This document shows positions 16,099 through 25,978 of a stretch of DNA of 64,000 bases, one piece after another. The DNA is taken from NCBI GenBank assembly GCA_040616305.1, contig CP159918.1:1240001-1304000 (forward strand). The letters are read 5' to 3'. The stretch's first letter is position 1; each line of letters opens with the position of its first letter. This DNA is from UBA1876 sp003446665. Its GTDB lineage: Bacteria; Synergistota; Synergistia; Synergistales; Thermovirgaceae. A program made the position numbers and the translations under genes. Under the pieces are notes generated by a model. The model was not told where the DNA came from and made no database searches. It was given only the letters and a program-made list of their open reading frames with translations.

Positions 16099-18090
16099 AT
16101 GAAAGAGGGCACTATCCGTGTGGTTATCGAAAACATTTCACCCTGCATTGCCAACGGCCGTTTCCCTATAAGGAGAATACCAGGGGAGTCAGTTGTGGTT
16201 GAAGCCGACGTTTTCGCCGACGGTCATGACGAAATAAAGGCAACTCTGCTTGTCAGCAGAGACTCCACCCTAAAAGTCCAAAATTGGGAAGAATACCCCA
16301 TGGTTCACGTAGGCAACGATCGCTGGCGTGCCGCCTTCCTGGTCGAAGATATGGCCATGTACAGGTATGCCGTTCGCGGAGATATCGACAGATTCGCCAC
16401 CCTTGTAAAAGACTTCGGCAAAAAGCTCGCCGCCGGCGAGGCGACTATAACAGATCGTGACCTCTTGTGCCTCGAAATAAAAAAGTCTGCAGGTAACGCA
16501 TCGAATCCCGACCACAGCCTGCTTCTTGATTATCTGGAGCGCCTATCCAGCACCAGTAACCTGAACCTGATAAACTCGATACTGAACGAGGAAACTTTAA
16601 GGCTTTTGATGATCAGAAACGAAGGCAGCAAAGGTTTCGTCACCGAACCCCAGCAACCCCTTGAAGTGGACGTGGTCAGGCCAAAGGCCAGGTTCAGTAC
16701 ATGGTACGAGTTTTTCCCGCGTTCTACCTGTAACGGCCGGATGGGAGGAAATCTCGAAAGCGCCGCCGAAAGGCTTTCGGAAATAGCCAGAATGGGTTTT
16801 GACGTAGTCTATCTTCCTCCTGTTCACCCTATTGGCTTCACTGATCGAAAAGGCCCAAATAACACGCTCCCTGCCGGACCGCATGACCCGGGATGCCCCT
16901 GGGCCATTGGTTCGGACTTCGGGGGACATACCGCAATTCATCCCGACCTCGGAACCCTCGAAGATTTCAGGAACTTCGTTCAAAAAGCGCGGGAGCTGGA
17001 CATGGAGGTCGCCATTGACCTGGCCTTCCAGTGCTCCAGGGATCATCCATACATTAAAACCCATCCAGAGTGGTTCAGGTGGCGACCCGACGGAAGCATT
17101 CAATATGCAGAGAATCCACCGAAAAAATACCAGGACGTGGTACCGTTCAATTTTGAGACGGACCATTGGGAAGAACTTTGGGAGGAATTAAAAAACGTAA
17201 CGTCCTTTTGGGTCGACCAAGGAATACGGATCTTTCGTGTGGACAATCCACACACCAAACCCTTCCCCTTCTGGAGCTGGTTGATAAAAGAAATCAGAAA
17301 AGACAACCCCGACGTAATCTTTCTCGCCGAAGCCTTCACTCGCCCGAAAGTAATGCGCCGCCTGGCCAGAGAGGGTTTTGCTCAATCTTATACCTATTTC
17401 ACTTGGAGAAACAGCAAACACGAAATACAGGAATACCTCCTTGAGCTGACTCAAACTGAACTTGCCGAATATTTCCAGCCTAACTTCTGGCCGAACACTC
17501 CGGACATCCTCCCCGAATTTCTCCAGATTGGAGGCAGGCCTGCCTTTGTTATCCGACTGGTTTTGGCCGCTACCCTTTCGTCATGTTACGGTATCTACGG
17601 CCCTGTTTACGAATTGATGATAGCCGACGCCTTGCCAGGCCGCGAGGAATACCTCAATTCGGAAAAATACGAAATTCGTGACTGGGACTGGGATAAGCCT
17701 GGGAACCTTAAGGATTTCATATCACGTCTAAATGCTATCCGCCGGGAGAACAAAGCGCTGCAAACCACCAGAAACCTGAACTTTCTCAAAACCGACAACG
17801 ACAACGTCGTTTTTTACCTCAAGGAAAGTACCGACGGTGATAACGTCCTTTTGACAGGCGTAAGCCTTGATCCCTTCTCGAGTCAGGAATGTCGGGTAAA
17901 CCTGCCTTTGGAGGAACTCGGCATTGATCCCACCCAGGCTTATCTTCTCCACGACCTGCTGGGTGACGAAAAACACATCTGTCAGGGCGGCAGGATAACT
18001 TTCGAATTCGACCCGGCAGTACTTCCCGCTCGCGTATTTAGTATCCACCGGCGCTTGCGCAGAGAAGAAGACTTCGACTATTTCATGTGA
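16099..18090 (+). CDS. glgE: Alpha-1,4-glucan:maltose-1-phosphate maltosyltransferase
   Basis: GH13 enzyme that adds maltose from maltose 1-phosphate to the end of an alpha-1,4-glucan. It has 663 residues. An N-terminal beta-rich domain precedes the TIM barrel. The nucleophile is D382 in FRVDNPHTKPFPFW, the acid is E411 in FLAEAFTRPK, and the motif PVHPIGFTDRKGPNN is GlgE-specific. I prefer ATG 16099 with AGCAGG eight bases away over the GTG at 16090. It is the first gene of glgE-treS/mak-glgB and ends four bases inside an alternative start of the next gene. Confidence 0.94.
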   Translation: MKEGTIRVVIENISPCIANGRFPIRRIPGESVVVEADVFADGHDEIKATLLVSRDSTLKVQNWEEYPMVHVGNDRWRAAFLVEDMAMYRYAVRGDIDRFATLVKDFGKKLAAGEATITDRDLLCLEIKKSAGNASNPDHSLLLDYLERLSSTSNLNLINSILNEETLRLLMIRNEGSKGFVTEPQQPLEVDVVRPKARFSTWYEFFPRSTCNGRMGGNLESAAERLSEIARMGFDVVYLPPVHPIGFTDRKGPNNTLPAGPHDPGCPWAIGSDFGGHTAIHPDLGTLEDFRNFVQKARELDMEVAIDLAFQCSRDHPYIKTHPEWFRWRPDGSIQYAENPPKKYQDVVPFNFETDHWEELWEELKNVTSFWVDQGIRIFRVDNPHTKPFPFWSWLIKEIRKDNPDVIFLAEAFTRPKVMRRLAREGFAQSYTYFTWRNSKHEIQEYLLELTQTELAEYFQPNFWPNTPDILPEFLQIGGRPAFVIRLVLAATLSSCYGIYGPVYELMIADALPGREEYLNSEKYEIRDWDWDKPGNLKDFISRLNAIRRENKALQTTRNLNFLKTDNDNVVFYLKESTDGDNVLLTGVSLDPFSSQECRVNLPLEELGIDPTQAYLLHDLLGDEKHICQGGRITFEFDPAVLPARVFSIHRRLRREEDFDYFM

Positions 18091-18113
18091 AAAAACCAGA
18101 AAGGGAAAAAGCC

Positions 18114-21100
18114 ATGAAAAACCAGGATCTTTGGTACAAAGACTCGATTATCTACCAATTACATGTCAAGGCCTTCTTTGACAGCAATAACGACGGCATA
18201 GGTGACTTGCAAGGATTGATACAAAAGCTTGATTACCTCAAGGACCTCGGTGTCAACACGCTTTGGCTGCTTCCTTTTTACCCTTCGCCTTTAAGGGATG
18301 ACGGGTACGACATATCTGATTACCGGAATATCCATCCGGATTACGGGAGGCTGCGAGATTTCCGGTTGTTCCTCCGCAAGGCCCACGCGAAAGGCTTCAG
18401 GGTAGTCACCGAGTTGGTGATAAACCACACGTCCGATCAGCATCCCTGGTTCCAGAGGGCGCGCAGGGCAAAACCGGGTTCTTCCTGGCGGAACTTCTAT
18501 GTATGGAGCGACGATCCAAACAAGTTTTCAGAAGCCCGCATAATCTTTCAGGATTTCGAGACATCCAACTGGACCTACGACCCCATTGCGAAATCCTACT
18601 ACTGGCATCGTTTTTATTCGCACCAACCGGATTTGAACTTCGACAACCCGCAAGTGCGCCAGGCCGTATTCAAGATTCTTGACCACTGGATGGATATGGG
18701 CGTCGACGGCTTCCGCCTTGACGCAATCCCCTACCTTTTCGAACGCGAAGGAACTAATTGCGAAAACCTTCCAGAAACCCACGAGTTTTTAAAGGAACTC
18801 AGAAGTCACGTGGACGAGAAATACGGTGACCGCATGCTTCTCGCCGAGGCTAACCAGTGGCCCGAGGACGCAGTAAGTTATTTCGGATACGGCGACGAAT
18901 GTCACATGGCCTTCCATTTTCCTATAATGCCGAGAATTTTCATGTCGCTTTGGATGGAAGATCGTTTCCCTATAGTGGACATCATGGAGCAGACTCCCCC
19001 GATACCTGACCCGTGCCAGTGGGTGATGTTTCTTAGAAATCACGACGAGCTAACCCTCGAGATGGTTACAGACGAGGAGCGCGACTATATGTACAGGGTA
19101 TACGCCAAGGATCCCAGGGCGCGAATTAACCTTGGCATAAGGCGTAGACTGTTTCCTCTTGTAGGACAGAACCGCCGCAGGGCGGAGCTTTTGAAGTTCA
19201 TCCTTTTTTCCCTGCCCGGCGCGCCCTGTCTTTATTACGGAGACGAAATCGGCATGGGAGACAACTACTTCCTGGGAGACAGAAACGGCGTCAGGACACC
19301 GATGCAATGGTCACCGGACAGGAACGCGGGGTTCTCGAAGGTTAACCCACAGGAACTTTATCTTCCCGTAATAATGGACCCCGAATATCACTACGAAGCC
19401 ATAAATGTTGAAAACCAGGAAAAAAACCCTTCTTCTTTTCTTTGGTGGATGCGGCGTGTCATCTCCATGAGGAAACAACTCAAGGCACTTGGCAGAGGGG
19501 AAATGGAAATCATCAATTGCTCGAATCCAAAGATATTAGCCTTTACCAGAATCCATGACAACGAGGTCGTACTCGTAGTAGCCAACCTGTCAAGGTTTTC
19601 GCAGGTAGCCGAACTTGATCTTTCAGGATATCAGGGTTATCTGCCCGAAGAGGTATTCAGCGGAAATTCTTTCCCTAAAATCGGCTCCGAACCCTATGTC
19701 CTGACCATGGGCTTCCACGACTATTTCTGGTTCAGACTCAAGAAATCGCCTGAAAAGGTCTTGCTGAAAGAAGAGGGAATGGAAATACCCCATGTGCAGA
19801 TACCGGTCTGGAAGAACATCCTCGACGGGACAGTCAGGCAGAAGCTGGAAAAGCAGGTCTTCCCTTCGTATCTGGCCAGATCCAGATGGTTTGCAGGAAA
19901 GGCAAAAACCATTCGCAGCGTTTCCATATTTGAATCTATCCCCGTCCAGAAAAACAATTCCCGGACCCACTACATGCTCCTCAGCGTGACTTATACGGAG
20001 GGAAGCCCCGATATGTACTCTGTGCCCGTTTCCTTTGCCTTCGGGGAAGAAGAAGGCGAAATCAGAAAAAACCATCCGGAAACCATTATTGCCGAAGCGA
20101 CTCTGGATGGAAGCAACGGAATCCTTTACGACGGCGTCTACGACCCTTTACTGCAGTCCGCCCTGCTCGACATCCTGCTCAAAAAAAAGCGTATCAAAAA
20201 CAGCAAAGGGGCCATCTACGGCGTACCCGGCCGTGAAACCAAAAAGCTCGTAATCCCCGAAAAGCTCAATTCCAGGGTTCTTCAGGCCGAGCAGAGCAAC
20301 ACTTCCATACTTTATGACGAGCTGCTTTTCCTCAAGTTGCTCCGAAAAGTAGCTGAGGGCATAAACCCTGACCTTGAGATCAGCAGGTTTCTTACTGAGA
20401 AAACGCGTTTTCTTCATACTCCCCGTTATATAGGCGCGCTGGAATATAACACGCCTTCATTGAGCCAACCCGTGGCGCTGGGAGTGTTTCATGAATACGT
20501 GCCCAACCAGGGAAGTGCCTGGTCGTTCACGCGTTCTTCGCTGGATCATTTCTTTGATGTCGTGCTATCGGAGACCATTGCTTCGCCAAAAGCTGAAAAG
20601 CTGACCTTTACGACAAAAACAACGAAAGAAGTGCCTGCGGAACTGATTGAAACAGCCGGAGACTTCTATTATGAGATGATGAAACTTCTCGGCCAAAGGA
20701 CAGCCGAAATGCATTTGGCACTTGCGTCGGATAACGAAAACCCTTCATTCAAGCCTGAAAAGTTTTCCAGGCTTTACCAAAGGGCCATTTACCAGTCCAT
20801 GAGAAGCCTGGCTTCGGTGGCACTGAAAACACTGAGAGGCCGACTCGACACCCTTCCGGAAGCTGTGGCGGGCCCGGCGAAAAAACTTTTAACTTTAGAA
20901 GAGACAGCAAGGACACTCTTGAACCGTATTACCAGGGAAAAAATAACTTCCCTCAAAATACGAATTCACGGTGATTACCACCTGGGACAGGTACTTTTTA
21001 CGGGAAAGGATTTCAAAATCATCGACTTCGAGGGCGAGCCCATGCGGCCGCTGACAGAACGACGCCTCAAGCGTTCGCCTTTCAGGGACCTCGCAGGTAT

Positions 21101-21449
21101 GCTTCGCTCCTTCGACTACGCCATATCATCGGCATTGAAAGACAGACTTTCGGTACGTCCCCAGGATGAACCACGCCTTTTCCCCTGGCGCAAGGCCTGG
21201 ATCGCTTCGGCTTCAACAGCCTTCTTGAACGGTTATGTGGAAACTGCAGGGCAAGCGCCCTTCGTTCCTAACTCCGACTCGTCGGCGACTACTCTGCTTT
21301 ATTCCTTCCTTCTCGAGAAGGCCTTTTATGAATTGAACTACGAGCTCAACAACCGTCCCGGATGGGTGGACATACCAATCAGGGGAATATTGGACCTCAT
21401 CGAGGATGCGAGCGAGATGGAAACTCCTGCAGGAGGTGGTCGGCAATGA
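18114..21449 (+). CDS. treS: Trehalose synthase fused to maltokinase
   Basis: A two-enzyme protein of 1111 residues. Residues 1 to about 550 are a GH13 trehalose synthase, which interconverts trehalose and maltose (nucleophile D203, acid E245, D311 in RNHDE). Residues about 590-1111 are a maltokinase with an aminoglycoside-phosphotransferase-like fold, with the catalytic HGDYHLGQVL near 952 and the metal-binding IIDFEGEP. It thus turns trehalose into maltose 1-phosphate for GlgE. ATG 18114 has AAAGGG upstream; the GTG at 18087 lacks one. The end overlaps glgB as ATGA. Confidence 0.95.
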   Translation: MKNQDLWYKDSIIYQLHVKAFFDSNNDGIGDLQGLIQKLDYLKDLGVNTLWLLPFYPSPLRDDGYDISDYRNIHPDYGRLRDFRLFLRKAHAKGFRVVTELVINHTSDQHPWFQRARRAKPGSSWRNFYVWSDDPNKFSEARIIFQDFETSNWTYDPIAKSYYWHRFYSHQPDLNFDNPQVRQAVFKILDHWMDMGVDGFRLDAIPYLFEREGTNCENLPETHEFLKELRSHVDEKYGDRMLLAEANQWPEDAVSYFGYGDECHMAFHFPIMPRIFMSLWMEDRFPIVDIMEQTPPIPDPCQWVMFLRNHDELTLEMVTDEERDYMYRVYAKDPRARINLGIRRRLFPLVGQNRRRAELLKFILFSLPGAPCLYYGDEIGMGDNYFLGDRNGVRTPMQWSPDRNAGFSKVNPQELYLPVIMDPEYHYEAINVENQEKNPSSFLWWMRRVISMRKQLKALGRGEMEIINCSNPKILAFTRIHDNEVVLVVANLSRFSQVAELDLSGYQGYLPEEVFSGNSFPKIGSEPYVLTMGFHDYFWFRLKKSPEKVLLKEEGMEIPHVQIPVWKNILDGTVRQKLEKQVFPSYLARSRWFAGKAKTIRSVSIFESIPVQKNNSRTHYMLLSVTYTEGSPDMYSVPVSFAFGEEEGEIRKNHPETIIAEATLDGSNGILYDGVYDPLLQSALLDILLKKKRIKNSKGAIYGVPGRETKKLVIPEKLNSRVLQAEQSNTSILYDELLFLKLLRKVAEGINPDLEISRFLTEKTRFLHTPRYIGALEYNTPSLSQPVALGVFHEYVPNQGSAWSFTRSSLDHFFDVVLSETIASPKAEKLTFTTKTTKEVPAELIETAGDFYYEMMKLLGQRTAEMHLALASDNENPSFKPEKFSRLYQRAIYQSMRSLASVALKTLRGRLDTLPEAVAGPAKKLLTLEETARTLLNRITREKITSLKIRIHGDYHLGQVLFTGKDFKIIDFEGEPMRPLTERRLKRSPFRDLAGMLRSFDYAISSALKDRLSVRPQDEPRLFPWRKAWIASASTAFLNGYVETAGQAPFVPNSDSSATTLLYSFLLEKAFYELNYELNNRPGWVDIPIRGILDLIEDASEMETPAGGGRQ

Positions 21450-23362
21450 AAAACAACGTCATCAGGCACTCGCTAATGACTGATCAGGACATCTATTACT
21501 TCAAGGAGGGCACCCACGCCCGGCTCTATGAAAAACTGGGAGCCCATCCCGTAACGGTGAAAGGCGAAAAAGGCACTCACTTTGCGGTCTGGGCACCCAA
21601 CGCCCGGCGCGTTTCCGTAATCGGCGATTTTAACGGCTGGAACACCGGGAGTCACGTGCTTCAGCAATATTGGCCCGATACGGGGATCCTGGAAGGTTTC
21701 ATTCCCGGGGTAAGTCATGGTTCTCTTTACAAATACCGCGTAGAATCGATGGCTGGAACGCAAGACAAGGGCGACCCCTTCGCCTTCTTCTGGGAAATGC
21801 CTCCGGGCAACTCATCCATTGTCCATGACATCGACTGGTCCTGGACAGACGATGAATGGCTTGCGTCTAGGAAGAAGGCCAACGCCCTTGATTCGGCCAT
21901 CTCCATTTATGAAGTGCACCTGGGATCGTGGCGACGCTCTCCGGAAAAGGGTAATGCTTTTTTAAACTACAGGGAATTAGCTGATCAACTTGTAAGCTAC
22001 CTTCGGCAAACCAACTTCACCCATGTGGAATTTCTTCCTGTCATGGAACATCCCTTTTACGGGTCATGGGGCTACCAGACGCTGGGTTATTTCGCCCCAA
22101 CGGCCAGATACGGGACTCCACAGGACTTTATGTACCTGGTAAACGAACTGCACAAATCAGGCATCGGGGTCATCCTTGACTGGGTCCCCTCTCATTTCCC
22201 CTCCGATTCCCATGGCTTGGCGCAATTCGACGGCACTTATCTTTACGAACACATGGACCCAAGGCTTGGCTTTCATCCCGACTGGAAGAGCTCGATTTTC
22301 AATTACGGCCGCAATGAAGTGCGATCATTCCTTACCAGCAGCGCCAATTTCTGGATCGACCGTTACCATGCGGACGGGCTACGTGTAGATGCCGTAGCAT
22401 CCATGCTGTACCTGGACTATTCCAGGAAATCGGGAGAATGGATCCCTAACAGGTATGGAGGCAGGGAAAACCTGGAAGCCATAGAGTTCCTGAAACAAAT
22501 GAACAGGACAGTCCATGAACTGAATGAAGGGGTGCTGACCATAGCCGAAGAGTCCACGGCCTGGCCCATGGTTACCAGACCCGCCGAGGTTGGAGGACTG
22601 GGATTCGACATGAAATGGAACATGGGTTGGATGCACGACATCCTGAGCTACTTTTCGCAGGATCCCATACACCGCAAATATCATCATGACAATCTGACCT
22701 TCAGCATCTGGTACGCTTTTTCGGAAAATTTCCTCCTGCCCTTATCGCATGACGAAGTGGTTCATGGGAAAGGGTCCCTCCTGGGGAAAATGCCCGGCGA
22801 CGACTGGCAGAAATTCGCGAATCTGCGTCTTCTTATGGGTTACATGTACAGCCATCCGGGCAAAAAACTACTTTTTATGGGAAGCGAAATCGGCCAATGG
22901 AGTGAATGGAACCACGATACCAGCCTGGACTGGCACCTGACCGAATTCGAACCGCATCAGCGCCTGCAACGGTGGGTCGAGGATCTCAACGCATTATACA
23001 GAGGTGAGCCCGCCCTTTTCCGGCAGGATACAACTCCTGAGGGCTTCAGCTGGGTTGACTTCAGGGATTGGGAAAGCAGCGTAATTTCTTTTCTGAGAAA
23101 GGCAGGAGAGGACGGCCCGACGGTTCTGGCCGTTTGTAATTTCACGCCCGTTCCGCGCCATAATTACAGAATAGGCGTCCCAAAAAGTGGTTTCTGGAAA
23201 GAAATTATAAACAGCGACGCTAAAGATTACGGCGGAAGCGGTCAAGGGAATTTCGGAGGAATCGAGACGACACCCGTGCCCTATCACGGATTCGAACAGT
23301 CCCTTTCCGTTGTTCTTCCTCCCCTGTCGATCGTTCTTTTCAAAGGGCCCGACAAAGACTGA
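21446..23362 (+). CDS. glgB: 1,4-alpha-glucan branching enzyme
   Basis: Makes alpha-1,6 branches in the glucan. It has 638 residues. An N-terminal CBM48-type domain (HFAVWAPNARRVSVIGDFNGW, in pieces AVWAPNA and GDFNGW) precedes the GH13 barrel with nucleophile D315 (LRVDAVAS), acid E368 (IAEESTAWP) and LSHDEVVHGK. The start has AGGAGG nine bases upstream and is translationally coupled to the preceding gene by a four-base overlap. Confidence 0.96.
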   Translation: MKNNVIRHSLMTDQDIYYFKEGTHARLYEKLGAHPVTVKGEKGTHFAVWAPNARRVSVIGDFNGWNTGSHVLQQYWPDTGILEGFIPGVSHGSLYKYRVESMAGTQDKGDPFAFFWEMPPGNSSIVHDIDWSWTDDEWLASRKKANALDSAISIYEVHLGSWRRSPEKGNAFLNYRELADQLVSYLRQTNFTHVEFLPVMEHPFYGSWGYQTLGYFAPTARYGTPQDFMYLVNELHKSGIGVILDWVPSHFPSDSHGLAQFDGTYLYEHMDPRLGFHPDWKSSIFNYGRNEVRSFLTSSANFWIDRYHADGLRVDAVASMLYLDYSRKSGEWIPNRYGGRENLEAIEFLKQMNRTVHELNEGVLTIAEESTAWPMVTRPAEVGGLGFDMKWNMGWMHDILSYFSQDPIHRKYHHDNLTFSIWYAFSENFLLPLSHDEVVHGKGSLLGKMPGDDWQKFANLRLLMGYMYSHPGKKLLFMGSEIGQWSEWNHDTSLDWHLTEFEPHQRLQRWVEDLNALYRGEPALFRQDTTPEGFSWVDFRDWESSVISFLRKAGEDGPTVLAVCNFTPVPRHNYRIGVPKSGFWKEIINSDAKDYGGSGQGNFGGIETTPVPYHGFEQSLSVVLPPLSIVLFKGPDKD

Positions 23363-23386
23363 AAAAGACAAACAGGGGTGAACGTC

Positions 23387-23743
23387 ATGAACCTCAGGAA
23401 ATTCACCGCCAGGGCCAATCGGTTTATAGAATTACTGCCGCCTGCGCTTTTAGCGAACCTGAACGGCGGTATCATAGTTGAACCGAAAGCGAAGCAAGAA
23501 GGTGGTTACCTGATTATGGGGGAATACCTTGAAGACCCCGGTCTCGGTCATCTTGTCGTTCTTTATTACGGTTCCTTCAGAGAGAGTCTCGGAAGTGCCC
23601 CCGAAACAGAATGGGACGAGGAAATCGAGGAGACTATTCTTCACGAACTTCGTCATCACGTAGAATCCCTCGCCGGGATAGACGACCTGTCCGTCGAGGA
23701 AATGCTCGAATTGCAGGACGAGTATTTCGACGAGGGAAACTAA
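23387..23743 (+). CDS. Small zincin-like metallopeptidase
   Basis: 118 residues with HELRHHVE (H86, E87, H90), the HExxH zinc motif of the small 'zincin_1' type family that is found widely but poorly studied. There is no signal peptide, so it should be cytoplasmic. ATG 23387 has AGGGGTG upstream. It follows glgB by 24 bases with no terminator between, so it is probably on the same transcript, although a link with glucan metabolism is not known. Confidence 0.8.
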   Translation: MNLRKFTARANRFIELLPPALLANLNGGIIVEPKAKQEGGYLIMGEYLEDPGLGHLVVLYYGSFRESLGSAPETEWDEEIEETILHELRHHVESLAGIDDLSVEEMLELQDEYFDEGN

Positions 23744-23745
23744 AA

Positions 23746-23772
23746 ACACGGGCAATCGGCTGTGTCTTTTTT
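23746..23772. terminator. Weak bidirectional terminator between the glg operon and tex
   Basis: A 6-bp stem with one G-T pair (23746-23751 with 23760-23765), an 8-base loop, then CTTTTTT on the plus strand and TTTTT on the minus strand. It lies between two convergent genes. Confidence 0.55.
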
Positions 23773-25922
23773 CAAAAAACTCCCTTCATCGAAAGAGAAA
23801 TCCTTTTCCTTTCGATGTCGACGCTTGTAATCCTTACATTGACCTTCTGCCCTACCTTAAGTATTTTTTGCGGATTTTTGACATAACTGTCCGCCATGCG
23901 GCTGACATGGACCAATCCATCCACATGAACCCCTATGTCAACGAAGGCCCCGAAGTCCGTTACATTGCTGACGACGCCATCAAGGACCATTCCTTCCGCA
24001 AGGTCTTCAATCGACTTGATTCGCGGATCGAAAGCAGGGATTTCGAAGCTCTCTCTCGGGTCTCTCCCGGGCCGTGCCAGTTCATCCATAATATCCTCCA
24101 GTGTCGGCAAACCTATTTCGCCGCCTGCATAATTCCTGATATCGATTGCGGCACGAAGGTTTTCATCTTCAAGAAGGTCGGCGACACTACAATTCCGGTC
24201 GGCTGCCATGGCCTCGACGATTTTATAGTGGTCAGGATGCACCGCACTCGCGTCCAGCGGGTTATCGCCACCACGAATCCTGAGGAAACCGCTTGCCTGC
24301 TCGAAGGCCTTCGGACCCAGGCGCGGCACCTTTTTTAGGTCCTCGCGGGATCTGAAAGGGCCTTCCTTTCTCCTGAATTCAACGATATTTTCAGCCAGCG
24401 TCGGGCCTATGCCCGAAACGTACGACAAAAGGTGGCGGCTCGCAATGTTAACCTCCACGCCTACGCGATTCACGCAGGAGACCACCACGTCATCGAGCCT
24501 GCTCCTGAGGGCTTTTTGATCCACATCATGCTGGTACTGGCCTACTCCAATCGACTTTGGATCTATCTTTACCAGTTCGGACAGAGGGTCCTGCAGCCGG
24601 CGACCTATAGAAACAGCCCCTCTTACCGTTACGTCCTGCTCCGGCAGTTCCTCCCGCGCCACCTCTGACGCCGAATAGACCGAGGCTCCGCTTTCATTCA
24701 CTATAAGGATTGCCTGATTTACTGAAAGACCAAGGCTCCGGAAAAACTCGCCGGTTTCCCTACCGGCTGTACCATTTCCTATTGCTACTACTTCGACAGG
24801 AAATTCGTCGAGAAGTTTCTTGACTTTGACCTTTGCTTCTTCCAGTTTCTTTTTACCACTGAAGGGGAATATCGTTTCCGTCGCCACAAGCTCGCCCTGA
24901 GAGTCAAGAATAACCAGTTTGCACCCCGTTCTTATACCGGGGTCGACAGCGAGGACCGGTTTTCTTCCAAGTGGAGGCGCGAGTAGAAGGTTTTCAAGGT
25001 TGGCTGCAAAGACTTCTATGGCCTTTTTATCAGCCTTGCGCTTGAGTGCGTTTCTAAGCTCCGTTTCCATGGAAGCAGCAAGCAGCCTCCGGTAACCGTC
25101 GCGCAGAGCCGTACGGACTTCCCTGCTCGCGCCGTTTTCAACCGAGATAAAGGCCTCTTCCATTATCCGCAGCGCCTCTTCTTCGGGAGGAAGAATCGAG
25201 AGTTGCAAGATCTGTCCCTTCTCCCCCCTGAAAAGGGCAAGGATCCGGTGAGAAGGGACAGATCTTGCGGCCTCGTCCCATTTGAAATAATCCGCGTACA
25301 CGGCTCCCTCGGTTTCCTTTCCTTCGATTACCCTCGAACGGAGCCTGCCCCGCCTCACGAAAAGAATACGCATTGCAGAACGTATCCTTGCATCTTCACT
25401 GGCCTTTTCCGAAATAATGTCTCTCGCTCCGGCAAGGGCCTCCGCTTCGCTGGATACCTCCTTTTCCGCGTTTATGTACTCTTCTGCCTTCTTTTCGGGA
25501 ATAATGGGGGGAATAACACCTTTGGCCGCCCGCATCAGAATTTCCGCCAGTTCCTCGAGGCCCTTTTCCCTGGCGATCATCGCTCGAGTGCGCCGTTTTG
25601 GCCGGTACGGGAGATACAAATCCTCCAACCTCGCGACATTCGGTGCCGACTCGATTACGTTTTCCAGTTCGGGAGTCAGAAGGTTCCGTTCATTCAATGA
25701 ACGGAGGATGGCTTTACGCCTTTTGTCAAGCTCCTCAAGCTGCACAGCCCTGTCACGAACCGCCCTGATCGCCGTTTCATCCAGTGAACCCGTGGCCTCT
25801 TTCCTGTATCTGGCTATAAAGGGAACGGTGGCCCCGTTTCCCAAAAGTTCCAGTACGGCTTCGACCTGTTCGCTTCTGAGATCGAGCTCCCTGGCTATGA
25901 GTTTTATGTGTTTGTCGCTCAT
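23772..25922 (-). CDS. tex: Tex family RNA-binding protein
   Basis: 716 residues of the Tex/Spt6-like family. Visible parts are the N-terminal helix-turn-helix region, the YqgF-like RNase H fold (VLAVDPGIRTGCKLVILD, in pieces AVDPGIRTG), the helix-hairpin-helix GIGPTLAENIVEFR, and a C-terminal S1 domain with GAFVDIGVHVDGLVH. In other bacteria it acts in transcription and RNA-structure handling. The ATG at 25922 has GGAGG upstream. It is convergent with the glg operon. Confidence 0.95.
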   Translation of the reverse strand: MSDKHIKLIARELDLRSEQVEAVLELLGNGATVPFIARYRKEATGSLDETAIRAVRDRAVQLEELDKRRKAILRSLNERNLLTPELENVIESAPNVARLEDLYLPYRPKRRTRAMIAREKGLEELAEILMRAAKGVIPPIIPEKKAEEYINAEKEVSSEAEALAGARDIISEKASEDARIRSAMRILFVRRGRLRSRVIEGKETEGAVYADYFKWDEAARSVPSHRILALFRGEKGQILQLSILPPEEEALRIMEEAFISVENGASREVRTALRDGYRRLLAASMETELRNALKRKADKKAIEVFAANLENLLLAPPLGRKPVLAVDPGIRTGCKLVILDSQGELVATETIFPFSGKKKLEEAKVKVKKLLDEFPVEVVAIGNGTAGRETGEFFRSLGLSVNQAILIVNESGASVYSASEVAREELPEQDVTVRGAVSIGRRLQDPLSELVKIDPKSIGVGQYQHDVDQKALRSRLDDVVVSCVNRVGVEVNIASRHLLSYVSGIGPTLAENIVEFRRKEGPFRSREDLKKVPRLGPKAFEQASGFLRIRGGDNPLDASAVHPDHYKIVEAMAADRNCSVADLLEDENLRAAIDIRNYAGGEIGLPTLEDIMDELARPGRDPRESFEIPAFDPRIKSIEDLAEGMVLDGVVSNVTDFGAFVDIGVHVDGLVHVSRMADSYVKNPQKILKVGQKVNVRITSVDIERKRISLSMKGVF

Positions 25923-25978
25923 TAAGGTCCTCCATTCACTTCATACTTTCGCGCTTCGTTTTGGTTTGCGGTGCTGAA

